64,000 bases of DNA from Plectrocnemia conspersa (Eukaryota > Arthropoda > Insecta > Trichoptera > Polycentropodidae). Every line of letters starts with the position of its first letter. Positions within the stretch are counted from its first letter, which is position 1. The stretch lies in contig VTFK01000126.1 in NCBI GenBank assembly GCA_009617715.1, positions 806,001-870,000 on the forward strand, given 5' to 3'. Positions 49,001 through 63,025 of the stretch are shown here, in pieces. Below the pieces are notes generated by a model. That model made no database searches and was not told where the DNA came from. It worked only from the letters and a program-made list of their open reading frames with translations. Made by a program: the position numbers and the translations under genes.

Positions 49001-52000
49001 CTTGGACGGCATAGCTAGCTAATAAAACTGAAGCCTCAGCCGGACAATAAATATCCATGCTGAGAATAGCCTGTTTGACTTGTAAAAATAATAAATGTTG
49101 TGTTAATTCTTGGATCAACTCTTCGGATACATCCTCGGGATAAAATTTTCCGAGAAGCATGAACGGAGTGTTTGGTTGTTGAGACACACACTGATCTTGT
49201 ACTGAAATATGTAAGAGATGTAAATGATTGTATCATTCTAAAAATCAATAGAGAATTGATATAAAAATATGAGAATAATAATATAATCAAACAATTTGCT
49301 ATCATTATAAAATAAAATTAGACAACTTTAAAACATTAAGCGATTAATTTCAGAACATAGAACGCAGCCTTGTGTTTATTATATTATATTTATAAAACGT
49401 TAGATGATTTGTAAATATACCTTTTTTATCGAGTTTGAGCCATGATATGAATTGCTTAGAATCTTCATATTGTAAACCAAAGTACCACGTCTCTCGTAAG
49501 CCGATCGTTCTACAGACCAACTCGAATAAATCTCGACCGGTTGCACGCCACTGAAAATATTCTAAAAAATGCTTTAATACTCAGTTTTTATAACTGATTT
49601 AATTTAAGTTTTCAAGCTGATTACAGATAACATTAGTAGATAAAAAAAATATATGCTGTAAAGCTTCCAATATATGAGATATACTCTCCAAGGAATTGTG
49701 TCTTGTATAATAACTTTGACTTTTTAACTATCAAATATCTCTCTGACACTAAAAGTTGATGAATGAACTGTTATATTTAATGTATATTTTTTATCATTTG
49801 ATTAATATTATGTCTGTTTTCTACTATTTACTTTCATTACCAATTACTCTGTGTAAAAATTGCGCACGTATTGTGACACAAAAGTAAGGCATTTCTTCTG
49901 TTAATAGATGATAAAAATTAAATAACGATATATAGTACCGCACGACAACAGTTGTATAAATGATCAACTCTAAAATAAAATGAACGCTATTTATCATTGA
50001 CCGTTTTTTGTGTTATACAACATTTTTAAACAATACTTTTTTCTTCTAGGATTTTTTAACAGAGAAACGAATTTTAAAGCCACCATTTTAAAACGAGATG
50101 GCAAATCAAGTTGACTAACAAACTTAGCCAGGTTATTTTCAAGGTATATTTTTTAGAAGGGTTTGATTAAAATATATATTCATATTTTACAAAATTAGAA
50201 AAACAATAAAAAAAATATAATCATTTATTAAAGAAAATTAAAAACAAATAAAACCAAATTTGAAATATAAAACTTCTCTCAACACATTTTATTTATTTAG
50301 AAAATTTAATCCTATTATCTAGTATAATATATTATTCTAATGAAAGAAATAAAAATAGCCATATTATCATTCTACAAAGAAAGTTTTTTTTAAATTCGCT
50401 TAAATTTTGCAAAATATTTTATATCTGAAATCGTTTATTTCAATAATATAAATAATTTTACAAACATACTAATTTTATATACATGTTACTGGTTATTCAT
50501 TGACATATTTCTGAAGTACGTCTTATATTTGTCTTTATATTTGAATTTTTGTGATGATATATGTATCTCCAATATTGCATGGTTTATTAATTATAAAATA
50601 CTCTACAATTTTATCAGATACAATATCTGGCCATAAAGCGATTCTTGATTCCAATAGTATTTTATTGTTGCCTTCTACACTATCTCCTATATTGGTTGCT
50701 TTTAAATTTCTTTTATTTGTTTGCATTCTGCCGATGGTTCTTCAATATCTTTTCTTTCTGTTACATATTTTTTATTCACATATTGCACAATATTTATTTT
50801 TGAATAAAACACATCTAAAGATTTTGTTTGATTAACCACTTCATGCCTGAAATATTTTTCAAAACTTATTAACAAAACCGATATTATTTTCTTCTCACTT
50901 TTTTAGGTACATGAATTGATACACTGATTAAAGATATAATAATGAGAACTAGAAGTATATAATATATTATATGATAATAATATAATTTATCAAACAAAAA
51001 AATTCGTAATTACCTCTAATTATTAAAATGCCTTTGAATGTATTTTTATTTAAACTATATCTATTGTTTCGTAGAATACACTTTAAACTAGAGAAGGCTC
51101 TTTCAACACTAACTTGTGTTGCTGGGGCTCCTAGAACAAGCGTTGCAATTTTGTATAAATAAGGATATGTATTTTTATTTTACCCCCAAAATTCTAAAAT
51201 ATGTTTTTGTCTAATCTTTTTTGTACATGGTTAAAGTTATTCAATATTCATGTTTGTAGAAATAGGGAATATGTGTCTCTATAGCCATTTCTTTACTCCT
51301 TAATAAATCCTCTAAATCGTCTACCTTTTCATCGGATGTTTCACTAGATTTCTCTAAAAATTGTAATTTGATCCGAATATATTTCAGCTTGCATTTTTTG
51401 TGACTGTATGTTTGAACAAGTACTGAGCCGAAATTAAACAATTTCCGGTCCAGTTCCAGTTTAAAGCCCTGGAAATTATCTTTCGGAATAAATATTGTAT
51501 ATTTTATTTTATTGCTATAAAAAAACGACATTTTTTTCACATTATATAATATGTTTGATTTATTGAAGTTGATGTGCCAGAAGAGCCCGGAGGATAGATC
51601 TTGAACTTAGTTCTAACAATGAAACGGGTATTGAATATGGATGTCAAGAGTTGCACTTTTAAAAAACCCACTGTCTTTGCAACAACTTATCTATGGTAGC
51701 AAGTAGGGATTCCAATCCCGGGATCCCGAATCCCGGGATCCCGGACGATTTTCAATACCCGATGATCGGGATTTAAAACATAATCCCGAATTTTCGGATT
51801 GGTTTTTATCAAGCACAATCGAATTATTATTGAAACATCGTTATATTTCGTGTACAAACTTGCGCGAGTTGCGCGTGTCATCTGTGAATCTTTGAGGCTG
51901 TGAGTCTGAACGTGCTTTTCAGCAGCAGGCTGCTTAGGAACCAAAATCAGATCAAGGCTAAATGATATAAATGATAAAACACTTGATGCTTTGATGTTAC

Positions 52001-53103
52001 TTCGTGAGTTTTATTCAAAATAATGTTTTCAATTAATTGTGTCTATGAATGTATATACCTATGTACATACATTGTCAAAAGTTCATTTTTTTCTTCTCAA
52101 ATGAATATATAAGACCTTCCCTTTTTTTATTTTATTATATTTTTTCTATTTTAAGTCCAAGACTAAAATTATCCGTAATACATTGTACGTTATAAAAAAC
52201 AGATGTAAAAAATATATTGTATTATTCATTTTAAATTATTTTTTTATTGATAAAATAACATGAAAATTATCCGGGACTGGTCCGGGATCGGATCCCGGGA
52301 TCGACTAATTGCAATACCGAAATCCCGGGATCAAAATTTTGGCCCGGGATTGGAATCCCTAGTAGCAAGGATTTTCTACTGTAATGAACATAAACAAAAC
52401 AGTTATTATTTTGATTTTAGACATTTTGAAGTAATGTAAAAATGGTAAAAAATTCACTTTTTTATTTAAAAGTTATAATAGTATAAAAAAAAAAAAGGTA
52501 GTAATAATGTATAATAGTTTTACAGTAACATATACATTTTTGCTCAACATAGCCGAGTGTCTTTTTGAAATCGTCGAAGCATTAAATAACAACATTATTG
52601 CGCAAATACGCGCACTTTCGATAACCGTTTTTAGTTTCACAAATTACAGTGTAGTGAATTATTTTTGTAACAATAAATTATGAAGATATGATTGAAAATA
52701 TAAATTGTTTTTTTTAATTTAAAATAATTGGAAATAGACATAGATGTAAATTACAATGTAAAGTAATGGTATGCATCATGCAGAAACAATGCGATGGAAT
52801 GTTGCGCTAATATCTGATTACAGATAGAAAAGTCGGAATTGCGACCGCGCGATGAGTTCGCCTGTTCATTCCACTGAATTTTCACGCCCAATTCTCTAAC
52901 GAAAGCCGCAAAGTACGAACAAACAAATAAAAACAACGTCTCGACGTTTCGCTCGCACTCTCGCTGGCGTCGCTTTCGACGCGAGGAATGCGGCACGGGA
53001 AAGCGGGACGCGTCCTAACCTCCAAATTGAACTCGAGCTGAGCGTCCAAGGTGCGCACTTTGACGGGAAAAGATTTGGCCGACTTCCTCCTGAAGGGCGG
53101 CAT
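46098..53103 (-). CDS. Mer: Merlin (NF2 homologue), FERM-domain tumour suppressor
   Basis: Twelve exons join to 1836 nt (611 codons): 53103-53020, 49550-49421, 49201-48996, 48921-48797, 48732-48630, 48555-48349, 47472-47368, 47302-47171, 47103-46861, 46802-46710, 46570-46374 and 46308-46098. The start [10 protein letters not shown] is preceded by CGGCGAC. Residues about 15-310 are the FERM domain ([40 protein letters not shown]). The Merlin-specific Blue Box YQMTPEM (168-174) separates it from moesin. A charged coiled coil spans about 320-480 ([17 protein letters not shown] onward). The C-terminal domain ends [20 protein letters not shown] then EL; Thr592 aligns with the conserved ERM phosphothreonine. 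Merlin links the cortex to membrane proteins and feeds the Hippo pathway. Intron 1 (3.5 kb) is filled with hAT debris. Length matches the family (about 595-635). Confidence 0.96.
47473..48348. other. Merlin intron, nothing recognised
   Basis: This 876-bp AT-rich intron lies between the last FERM exon and the exon starting [13 protein letters not shown] see no repeat or gene in it. Confidence 0.7.
50070..50165 (+). repeat. Single dispersed copy of the 229-bp-array unit
   Basis: GCCACCATTTTAAAACGAGA then TGGCAAATCAAGTTGACTAA and CAAACTTAGCCAGGTTATTT match the landmark block of the tandem array at 1.4-1.95 kb. Confidence 0.5.
50535..50860 (-). pseudogene. hAT transposase N-terminal fragment (TTF-type family)
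   Basis: The minus-strand frame includes [20 protein letters not shown] and INKPCN, resembling the DPALWP...D.IR....GPC start of TTF/BED-like hAT transposases. It lies downstream of a separate C-terminal piece, so two hAT copies or a rearrangement are implied. Confidence 0.45.
51000..51540 (-). pseudogene. hAT transposase C-terminal fragment
   Basis: On the minus strand [20 protein letters not shown] then [17 protein letters not shown] lies at about 51160-51050. This is the hAT dimerisation domain (usual LA.PA.S..SER.FS......R..L). Upstream, the open frame at 51540-51241 ([40 protein letters not shown]) is probably the linker just before it. Confidence 0.65.
51704..52361. mobile_element. 658-bp non-autonomous hAT element in Merlin intron 1
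   Basis: Perfect 19-bp terminal inverted repeats, TAGGGATTCCAATCCCGGG, start at 51704 and end at 52361. They are flanked by an exact 8-bp duplication, GTAGCAAG (51696-51703 and 52362-52369), diagnostic of the hAT superfamily. Both ends are packed with the palindromic word ATCCCGGGAT, probable sub-terminal transposase-binding repeats. The AT-rich middle carries no intact transposase. Confidence 0.88.
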
Positions 53104-53360
53104 GTCGCCGACACACTCGGCCGGTGTTGCCGCACTGCCGCCCTCGCTCGGTTGTCACAGAACTGACTAAAATAACGTACTTATTTTTCGCACTGGCAAC
53201 GACGCGATGACATTTCGTAAACGTCAAATTTGTATTGACGTATCAACTTTTACACAATAACATACTTGTTCAATATTTCTTTTCGACAATAAAACGTACT
53301 CATAAAAAATCGTCTATCGTATCGTCTATTATTATTAATAATTTTATTTATTATTTTAGT
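53104..53360. promoter_or_regulatory. Divergent promoter between Merlin and PEX12
   Basis: Only 257 bp separate the Merlin start codon (minus) from the PEX12 start codon (plus). The Merlin side is CG-rich and the PEX12 side AT-rich. No TATA box stands out. Shared regulation is plausible but not shown. Confidence 0.65.
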
Positions 53361-55316
53361 ATGGCCGTTAACGCTGCTCATCTAACGAGAACTATAAACG
53401 AAAGACCGTCCATATTTGAAGTTATAGCTCAGGAATCTTTACAGGCTACGATACAACCGGCGTTGAAAAAAGTCGTAGAGGTACACTAATAAATTATTTG
53501 CTTTTCATCATTTAATTTAAAAGCCGCATAAGTTTACGATACTTATATTCGTTACATGTTCTTCATGGTACAGCTAAATATAAACTTGATATGTATCAGG
53601 GCACAAGGTGGGTTTCTTTACATAAATGTGTTTAAAAAACTGCCGCAAGAATTAAGTAGATTTTTTCAGGTGACTAGACATCCTACTTTGAGGAGGATTG
53701 TCACAGAAATTTGCCCTCAAACAAAAATTTTTGTGATGACCTTTAAAGAAAAATTTTAAATTTCCAAAATTATATTTTTTTTAGTGCTTTTTTTTAGTTG
53801 GTGGTTGACCTTTGATTTAAATATTCACAAATAATAAAAGAAAAATCTTTCGTTTTATTATGAACATTTTTTTTTCAATATTTTTAGAAACTTTGGACTT
53901 GTAAGCAAAGAATCTCTTCATAAATTCTAAAAGTTCTTGCTTAAAAAACATAATGTTTTTGATAGAAAATATAGATACTTTAAAATATCAACACTGAACA
54001 CAAAATTTTCTTAAATATAATAAATCAATGCTCTATTTTCAGTTTATTGCTTTATGTGGATCAAAAAAGGCCAACTGGAGTGTAAAATGGTTCGACGAAC
54101 TATATTTAGCCTGCAATACTTTACTTCAATATCACTATATTCGAAACACAGGTATGTGTTTATCATTTCTCATCATATGTGATTGAGAGCGACAAAAAAA
54201 AATATTTTTATGAAATATAGCCTCATCCTTTGCTGAAAACTTTTATGGACTACAAAGGCTATCTTTAAAAACGCAAATGTTCAGCAACGGCATACACCTT
54301 TCACCTAGAGATGAAAAAATGTCTATCTTAATGCTTGCATTGTTTCCATACTTGAGGCAAAAATTAAATCAAATGGCTCAAAAATACACATACGATGAAA
54401 TGGACGGAGTGACAACCAAAGTAAGTGTAAAAAAATAAATTGAATATTTGTAATATTAATTATTAAAAATTTCAGAATTGGCAAGATAAATGCAGGAAGT
54501 TTTTGACAATATTCAACGCATACTTTCATCTAATATACGAATTACTGTGTTTAGTACAATTTTTGGCTTATATGTCTGGAAAATCTAATTCACATTCTCC
54601 TTTACTGAGAATATTATCGCTTTCTCTAGTGTATGCCCCGAACACTGTTTTTAATAAAGAAGGTACTTGGACGAGCTTTTGGAACTATGTTTCCAATGGA
54701 AACTTCAGGTAAAATATGAAATATTTTTTCATACCTATAATGTGATGTTTTTAATTGTGAAATTTTAATTAGTTCAGCGAAAATATCATTTGAAATGATC
54801 GGAACTGCACTTTTGCGAAGTATGGAACTTGGTGCGTTCTTCGTTCAGTTCATGAAATGGTGGGAAGATAAAGGACCTCACCTGAATACAAACGCACTGC
54901 CCATTCCAGAACCACCAATGGTATGTGATTTTTTTTAAATTTCAATTTAAAGTTATTTTTAGCTATTTTAATTTAATTTTAAATTCCAGCCTGATACAAG
55001 AGCATTACAATATACCAATAAATGCCCTATATGTTTTCAAAGTTGGAAAATTCCTACAGTGTTACCTGTTTCCGGGTTTGTTATATTTTATTATATATTT
55101 ATATACAAATATGCTTTAGTTCTCAACCCCATCGATTCTAAAATTACCCAGTGTAGAACCCCTAAAATGATGTTTTAATTGACTTTAATTCTTTTTTATT
55201 GTTGTAGGTATATCTATTGCTATAAATGTATAATAAGATATTTAAACGAAGACCAAAGATGTCCAATCACAAAGTTTTATGCACATAAAGATGATTTAAT
55301 TAGGTTGTATTTGTAA
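53361..55316 (+). CDS. Pex12: Peroxisome assembly protein 12 (PEX12), RING-type
   Basis: Seven exons join to 1005 nt (334 codons): 53361-53480, 54043-54151, 54221-54420, 54476-54708, 54773-54920, 54990-55075 and 55208-55316. The start MAVNAAHLTRTINERPSIFE has the PSIFEVIAQ signature of PEX12. The Pex2/Pex12 N-terminal membrane domain follows, with FDELYLACNTLLQYHYIRNT and SFAENFYGLQR. The C-terminal RING is degenerate: Cys282, Cys285, Cys303, Cys306 and Cys317 are present while several other zinc ligands are absent, as known for PEX12, which binds one zinc. With PEX2 and PEX10 it forms the membrane ubiquitin ligase that recycles the import receptor PEX5. Length agrees with the family (about 300-360). 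It lies head to head with Merlin. Confidence 0.96.
53481..54042. other. PEX12 intron 1, nothing recognised
   Basis: A 562-bp intron. A short plus-strand frame at 53556-53759 has no motif and I treat it as chance. Confidence 0.7.
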
Positions 55317-55524
55317 ATATAATATGATGTTATATATATTGTTGTAATCATTTTTGTTATTTTTATGTGTTCGAATGTGCATGAATTTATTAAATATTAT
55401 AAATTTTGTTATTAATATTATGTTTTTGTATGAGGTGTTTTTAAATTACAATTAAAGAGTTTTTTTTTATATTTGTATGACTAGTCAATACATACTATTT
55501 TATTGTTTTACCTATACTCTAAGC

Positions 55525-55852
55525 CAGGGGCTCCCAACCCCGTGCCCGCGGGCACCATGGCGCCCGCGGACCGATTTGTGTGCGCCCGCCACTATTCGAC
55601 CGCAATATAATATTTTTCACAAACACTAATTAAAAATTTAAATTATTTTAAATTATTTGTTAAGCCTCTACTACACTCTCTCGAAGTTATCCGAACCGAA
55701 GCTACAACTGAAATCGGCCGAGATCGCCGACTTTTTTCCAATTATAGCTCCTGTAAGTGGCAAAAAGGAATCTTTGATGTGTCAGGTGGTGCCCGCCGCC
55801 CTATCGATATTGTAAAATGCGCTCTAGGATACAAAAGGGTTGGGAACCCCTG
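55525..55852. mobile_element. 328-bp non-autonomous hAT element
   Basis: The ends read CAGGGGCTCCCAACCC and, inverted, CAGGGGTTCCCAACCC (one mismatch). An exact 8-bp duplication, CTCTAAGC, flanks them (55517-55524 and 55853-55860). The CAGGGG start and 8-bp duplication are typical hAT. From 55664 the interior contains a terminal-like sequence of the 21.7-kb element family. Confidence 0.85.
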
Positions 55853-56926
55853 CTCTAAGCCATTACGTTGTGAAATGTGTTCTCCTGGGTATTTTTTAAT
55901 AAAATTTAATAAGAAAATAATAATTTTCTTTAAGAAACAGAAATAATGCTTAACTTAGAAATTAGAATGTGTTAAAGCCCCTCTGATACTAGTTGGTTCG
56001 TCGAGAATGGGGGTACAGGGTATATAAATAACCGGAGCCTATCTTCAGAAGGATCCCAGTTGTTAAATTCGATAAAATAAATTATGTCTATACATTTTAG
56101 AAAATATAAGCTTGAAATTAGTTTACATTTCGTCATATGCAAAAAATTAGGTAGATATTCGTTTATCTAGATTTCTTAGAAATTACTTGTAACTGTTCAT
56201 TTTTACCTACTTGTTATGACTCGGTAGAATTTAGGGAAAATCCTTCGCATGAAACGAACGATGAATTATTGAATTGTCAGCTCCCTTAACATAATACTCA
56301 AGTTCTTAAACAAATACGTTTGCTTTCCAAATATTTGAAAATTTAGTCTTTCCTTTTGAAAACAAAGTCGTAAATGTGTAAATGGTTCTACACGTGGACC
56401 ACAACTGGGGCCCGGATCATTTTGTGAAAAATTTGCGACAATTTTATTCAAAATTCTGGCGATCTATTTTTTATATAAATAAAGTAAATATTACGACAAA
56501 GAGGTATACATTGTTTATTGCAGTCTTTTAAGTATCAGAGCTCCGTTTATTTATCTATTTGCTTATTACTTTACAATTCTCCATAGGTCACAATGAAAAA
56601 CATATGAAATTGTTTTTATTTACATTTTTCGTTTTCGTTTATACGGGGAAACACATAATTGTGCGAACTGTAAGTCTTTTAATATTATATTTTAGATGTC
56701 ACCAAAATGTTTGGGGGGGGCGCAGCAACAATAAGCAGCGGGGCCCGATTTTCTTTTGAGACCCTGGATACTAGATAGAAGATACATATTATGGCGGCAG
56801 TAAAAATTTTATCCTGAATTTAAATCATAAAAAGGAACCAATTGAATATGTTCAAATAATATGCAAGAGCAAGAATTTATTATTATGTTGATTTTTTTCG
56901 GGTGAGATTGTGGGACCTATTATGTA

Positions 56927-57312
56927 TGTATTTTAAGGTTTTCTAACCCTAAAGAGTGTGACTTTGCAATAAAAAAGACGCCGTTGGAAACTGGTAATAA
57001 TTTATTAGTTAAAAATACATATATTGCGAGTTACTATGATGGGTAAGATCATTTTCTCCGAGCGGTGGTGGAGAAGTTGGCGGAGGGATGATGTCAGTGG
57101 AAGATCACTGAGGTCTTGTAGATGTGACAGTGACAGTGTAATGGAGGTCAATTCTTCTCTTTTGCAGTGATAATCTGGTGGAATCCCTCTCTGGCCTCGA
57201 GTCATGTCTAAGCGTATCTCTGCGTATCTGCCCTTAGGCCGTGTTTGCCCTCTCCTCATTGGAGAGCAGCCTTAAGTATTAAGGGTTGCAAAGCTAGTTG
57301 CAGAATCACGTT
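56927..57312. repeat. Dispersed repeat, copy B (possible solo LTR)
   Basis: Collinear with copy A at 24.3 kb, sharing TTTTAAGGTTTTCTAACC, GGTGGTGGAGAAGTTGGCGG, AGGGATGATGTC and CAGCCTTAAGTATTAAGGGT. Copy B is longer through about 50 extra bases near 57150-57240. On the minus strand it ends with AATAAATTATTACCAG before TCTAACCCT-like sequence, compatible with an LTR poly-A region. Confidence 0.6.
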
Positions 57313-58929
57313 TCCGTTATTATCGTTATCACAGAACCAGGACAGCGCCTATGAGGTTGCTCGCTAGCATGCAAACATAGATTTGCCACTTCAATATTTT
57401 ATATTTTGCGCATTTTATTAACGAAATGTTGAAATCAGTTATTACTATTATACAGATTAAATTAATATTACACAGGTTCACAATTTTTTTTAATTACAAT
57501 CATATTTTATAATCGACAATCTATACAGTGCATCCCATTTTTTTAAGCAGCGGCACAGTTTTTAAAATAAATCATACTTTGCCTCCATCTCTCTACAATT
57601 CATGTTTTATGTTTTTTTTATTATTTTGGCGCTGAAGTAAAAAATTCTAACCTGAATATATGAAATTTATAAAATATACATATGTAGAAAATATAACAAA
57701 TAATAATTATTTTAAAACTGTTTAGTGATTTTAATTTTCCAACGCACCCATGAAGTCGATCGAAAAATAATAGGAATATATTTTAACGTAAACATTATAT
57801 AAAAAATATACAGATCATTTTTTCTATAAAAGCGTACAATTCATTATATTTATTGTGCTAATTATAGTTCATTTAGAAATAACTTGGATATTGGTTTATA
57901 AAATATATAAAATAAGCCGTACTTTAAGACAAATCAAAAAAAATAAGAACGAAATACATTCCCCTTACTACGCCACTACGTCTTATTGTTTAATACATAA
58001 TCATAAAAATCATAAAACGGTCATTCCTCGATTTACATTAAAGATAATTTTATAACTTTATTGTTATTTGATTTTATAATTTGCTGATTAATTTTTGCAT
58101 CAAACGGTTGCTTAAATTAAGAGAGACTAAATAATAAATAAACACTGATCTTCTTTGTTTTAGGATTTTATTAGCTTTATGACAAATATTTATATATTCA
58201 TTTATAAATATAATTCACATTATTGATATGATATACATAAATACACATATCTTATTTATAATACAATAAATCACGTCAAATCTTTCTTAGGCAGCGGAGC
58301 TCAATCAAGTTAAAAATAAATAATTAGTAGTTCATGGGGTAAACGTTCCAAACAAGTGGAGAAAAATTAAAAAACATAACGATTGGTGGAAAACTCTTAA
58401 TCAATAACAAATTCGTGGAAAACTATAACAGATGAAACTCGATGCTCGACTGAGGATGGCAGGCCGAAGAATGAAAGATTTTTCTATAATCAGCCTACCA
58501 TAGATTCGTTTGGCAGCCTTGAATCAGCCGCTCGCGTGCCTCGCACGTATTGCATGCTGGCTAGTCTCGGCCTTGCGCAGAACGATTTATTACGTTTGAG
58601 TTTATATAATTGTACCTCAATATATTGTTGAATTTTTAGGAAAGTAATTGCGATTTATGACCTGGAAATTTCCATACATTTTTCTCAGTTAATGATTAAT
58701 TTAATTAAAATGATATTAATATAAACACAATAAAAGACATTTTTATCAAAAAATATTGAATTTAAAATAAAACCACAATTCCAATATAACATAAGCTTTC
58801 TTACAAAATCTTGAATATGTTTTTAACTCAGCATTCTTGGTTACTATGACATTTTACGGCACATCACTACTCGCGCTACGATTTGCGGCGCGGCTGTCTC
58901 GTTTTTGTTAATAACAATCGATCATTACG

Positions 58930-61184
<2,255 letters not shown>

Positions 61185-62032
61185 AATGCAGAATTATAGA
61201 CCTGAAATGTAATAACGATTTAAAACATATTTTGTTGTGTTTGATTGAAAACAGATATGGATGAAAATCACATTTATTTCAGGCACGTGAGTTACACTAC
61301 AAATTTCACCGAACAATGAAATGTGACGCTAATTTATCGTTATTTATAATATAATTCATAAAAAATAATTTCGTATAAGTAATGATATCATTCCAGCCTC
61401 TTTTTTATAACTATTAAAAATATGTGGATCTGAAATATATACATTGATATATAACACTAAAAAGTTGTTTCATTTTTACATACTTGTGCTCGAGTGTGAC
61501 ATACAAATATAATATTTAAAACTGCATTTACTAAACTAATATAAAATCATTTAAAATAAAACAATAAAGGATAGTAATAAAATCATATTTATATCAAGGA
61601 ACTTTCTCTATTGAGATCCTTTTAATTTATACAAATTAGATTGTATTATGAAAAACTTTTTTCTCTTACTACTAAATAATATGCAATTAAAAATTAATAA
61701 AAGGCACATTTATTTCTATATAAATCATAAATTTGATTATTTAATATTTTTCATAAAAATTACGTTAATTCTTGTTTTAAAATTTAAATTAAATTATTAT
61801 ACTATAATAAAGTTCCTAACCTAATCTTAAATATAATATGCACTTAATACCCTGAAAAGTACTCTTATAAAATATAAACCTTAAATGAATGCTTATAAAG
61901 TGTTTGTATATCAAAGTGAAGTTAAAGAAGCAATATGCATATAAAAATATCCTACACTCCAATAAACTTACGATAAAAATATATTATCATAAAACCCTGT
62001 TCTTCACCCTAAACTAAATATTTTGCATACGC
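61185..62032. other. Convergent intergenic region, reptin and GUCD1 3' ends
   Basis: 848 bp of AT-rich DNA between two stop codons that face each other. Several AATAAA signals occur on both strands; I cannot tell which are used. No further gene is seen. Confidence 0.7.
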
Positions 62033-63025
62033 TTATTGCCATGTTATAATTTTTCGTTTAAAATTTAACCTATCGTCGAATATTAACACGACGTCTTCAT
62101 CTGTGCCGTAGCTTTTTCTAGCAATATCTAAATTTCTCAAAGATATTGCACACAATCTCTCACGATAGGAAGGATTCCTATAAATGATTTTGTCTTTGCG
62201 ACTGTTGTATCCGCATAAAACGATATAATGTCCCAAGTATGGTACGGGCCAAGGAAAGCACGATCTTAAATAGAATAAAGTAATGACAGTATTAATCGTA
62301 TACATAATAATTAAATATAAAATACAAACCTCAGTTCCAAACTCAGCTTGTTGACTTTACATAAATCGCACGACAATAAATTTACATTTATCAATAATAT
62401 TACTGGACCGCTATAAAGCAAATGAAACACAATATTTTTCATCGATAAAGATGTGCATCTAATGTATAGGTTGTTAAATTCAGCCGATTCGAATCGATCC
62501 TTAATCCTGAGTTCATCCTAAAAATGAATTATAGCTTTAAACACGCCTAAACAATATTAATTAAGAGTAATGTACCTTATGTAATAGTTTATCATAATAC
62601 AACAAGTTTCCTCTGTATCCTGGATGGACACCGATAGTTGTAGTGTAATAATTGTGCGGAACGTTAAATCTTTTTAGTAAGTAGCACAAATCGATTGTCC
62701 ACGTGCTATTTTTAAAGCCTTCTTCTTCGCATATCTTTAAGAAATTTGACAAGAAATCGTGTCTTTCTGATGGAGGTAAAATCATTAAGACGCATGCAAC
62801 TCCACAATCCCAATTGTATCTCTGTTTAACGTGGAACAATTCTCTTTCCATATAAGCAGGTATTGCTAAAATAATGAACATTTTATGGTTAATATATTCA
62901 TATGTCATATCTAATCTTTTAATAAAAATTATCAAGATCGATGGTTTGGGTTTAGCGTATGAAATTACATAATATGTATACAATCATATATTTTAGTAAT
63001 TACCGTTAGACTTTATATAAGACAT
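62033..63025 (-). CDS. GUCD1: GUCD1-like protein (guanylyl cyclase domain-containing 1)
   Basis: Four exons join to 732 nt (243 codons): 63025-63004 (MSYIKSN plus one base), 62865-62576, 62517-62330 and 62264-62033. The start is set by exon 1, whose donor phase fits the AIPAYMEREL exon. The family is Guanylate_cyc_2; the name comes from plant relatives, and cyclase activity in animals is unproven. Visible motifs are HVKQRYNWDCGVACVLMIL (Cys in DCG), WTIDLCYLLKRF, SGPVILLINVNLLSCDLC, PVPYLGHYIVLCGYN (His) and YRNPS. The length is close to human GUCD1 (about 240). The Gln/Cys/His/Asn arrangement resembles a papain-like peptidase fold. Convergent with reptin. Confidence 0.88.

Larger units (their letters stand above)
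55317..58929. other. Intergenic region between PEX12 and reptin
   Basis: Contains the PEX12 3' end, a hAT MITE at 55.5-55.9 kb, the possible solo LTR copy B at 56.9-57.3 kb and the reptin promoter just before 58.93 kb (CGCGCTACGATTTGCGGCGC). Around 56380-56760 GC-rich scraps resemble further hAT ends. Otherwise AT-rich with no gene seen. Confidence 0.6.
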
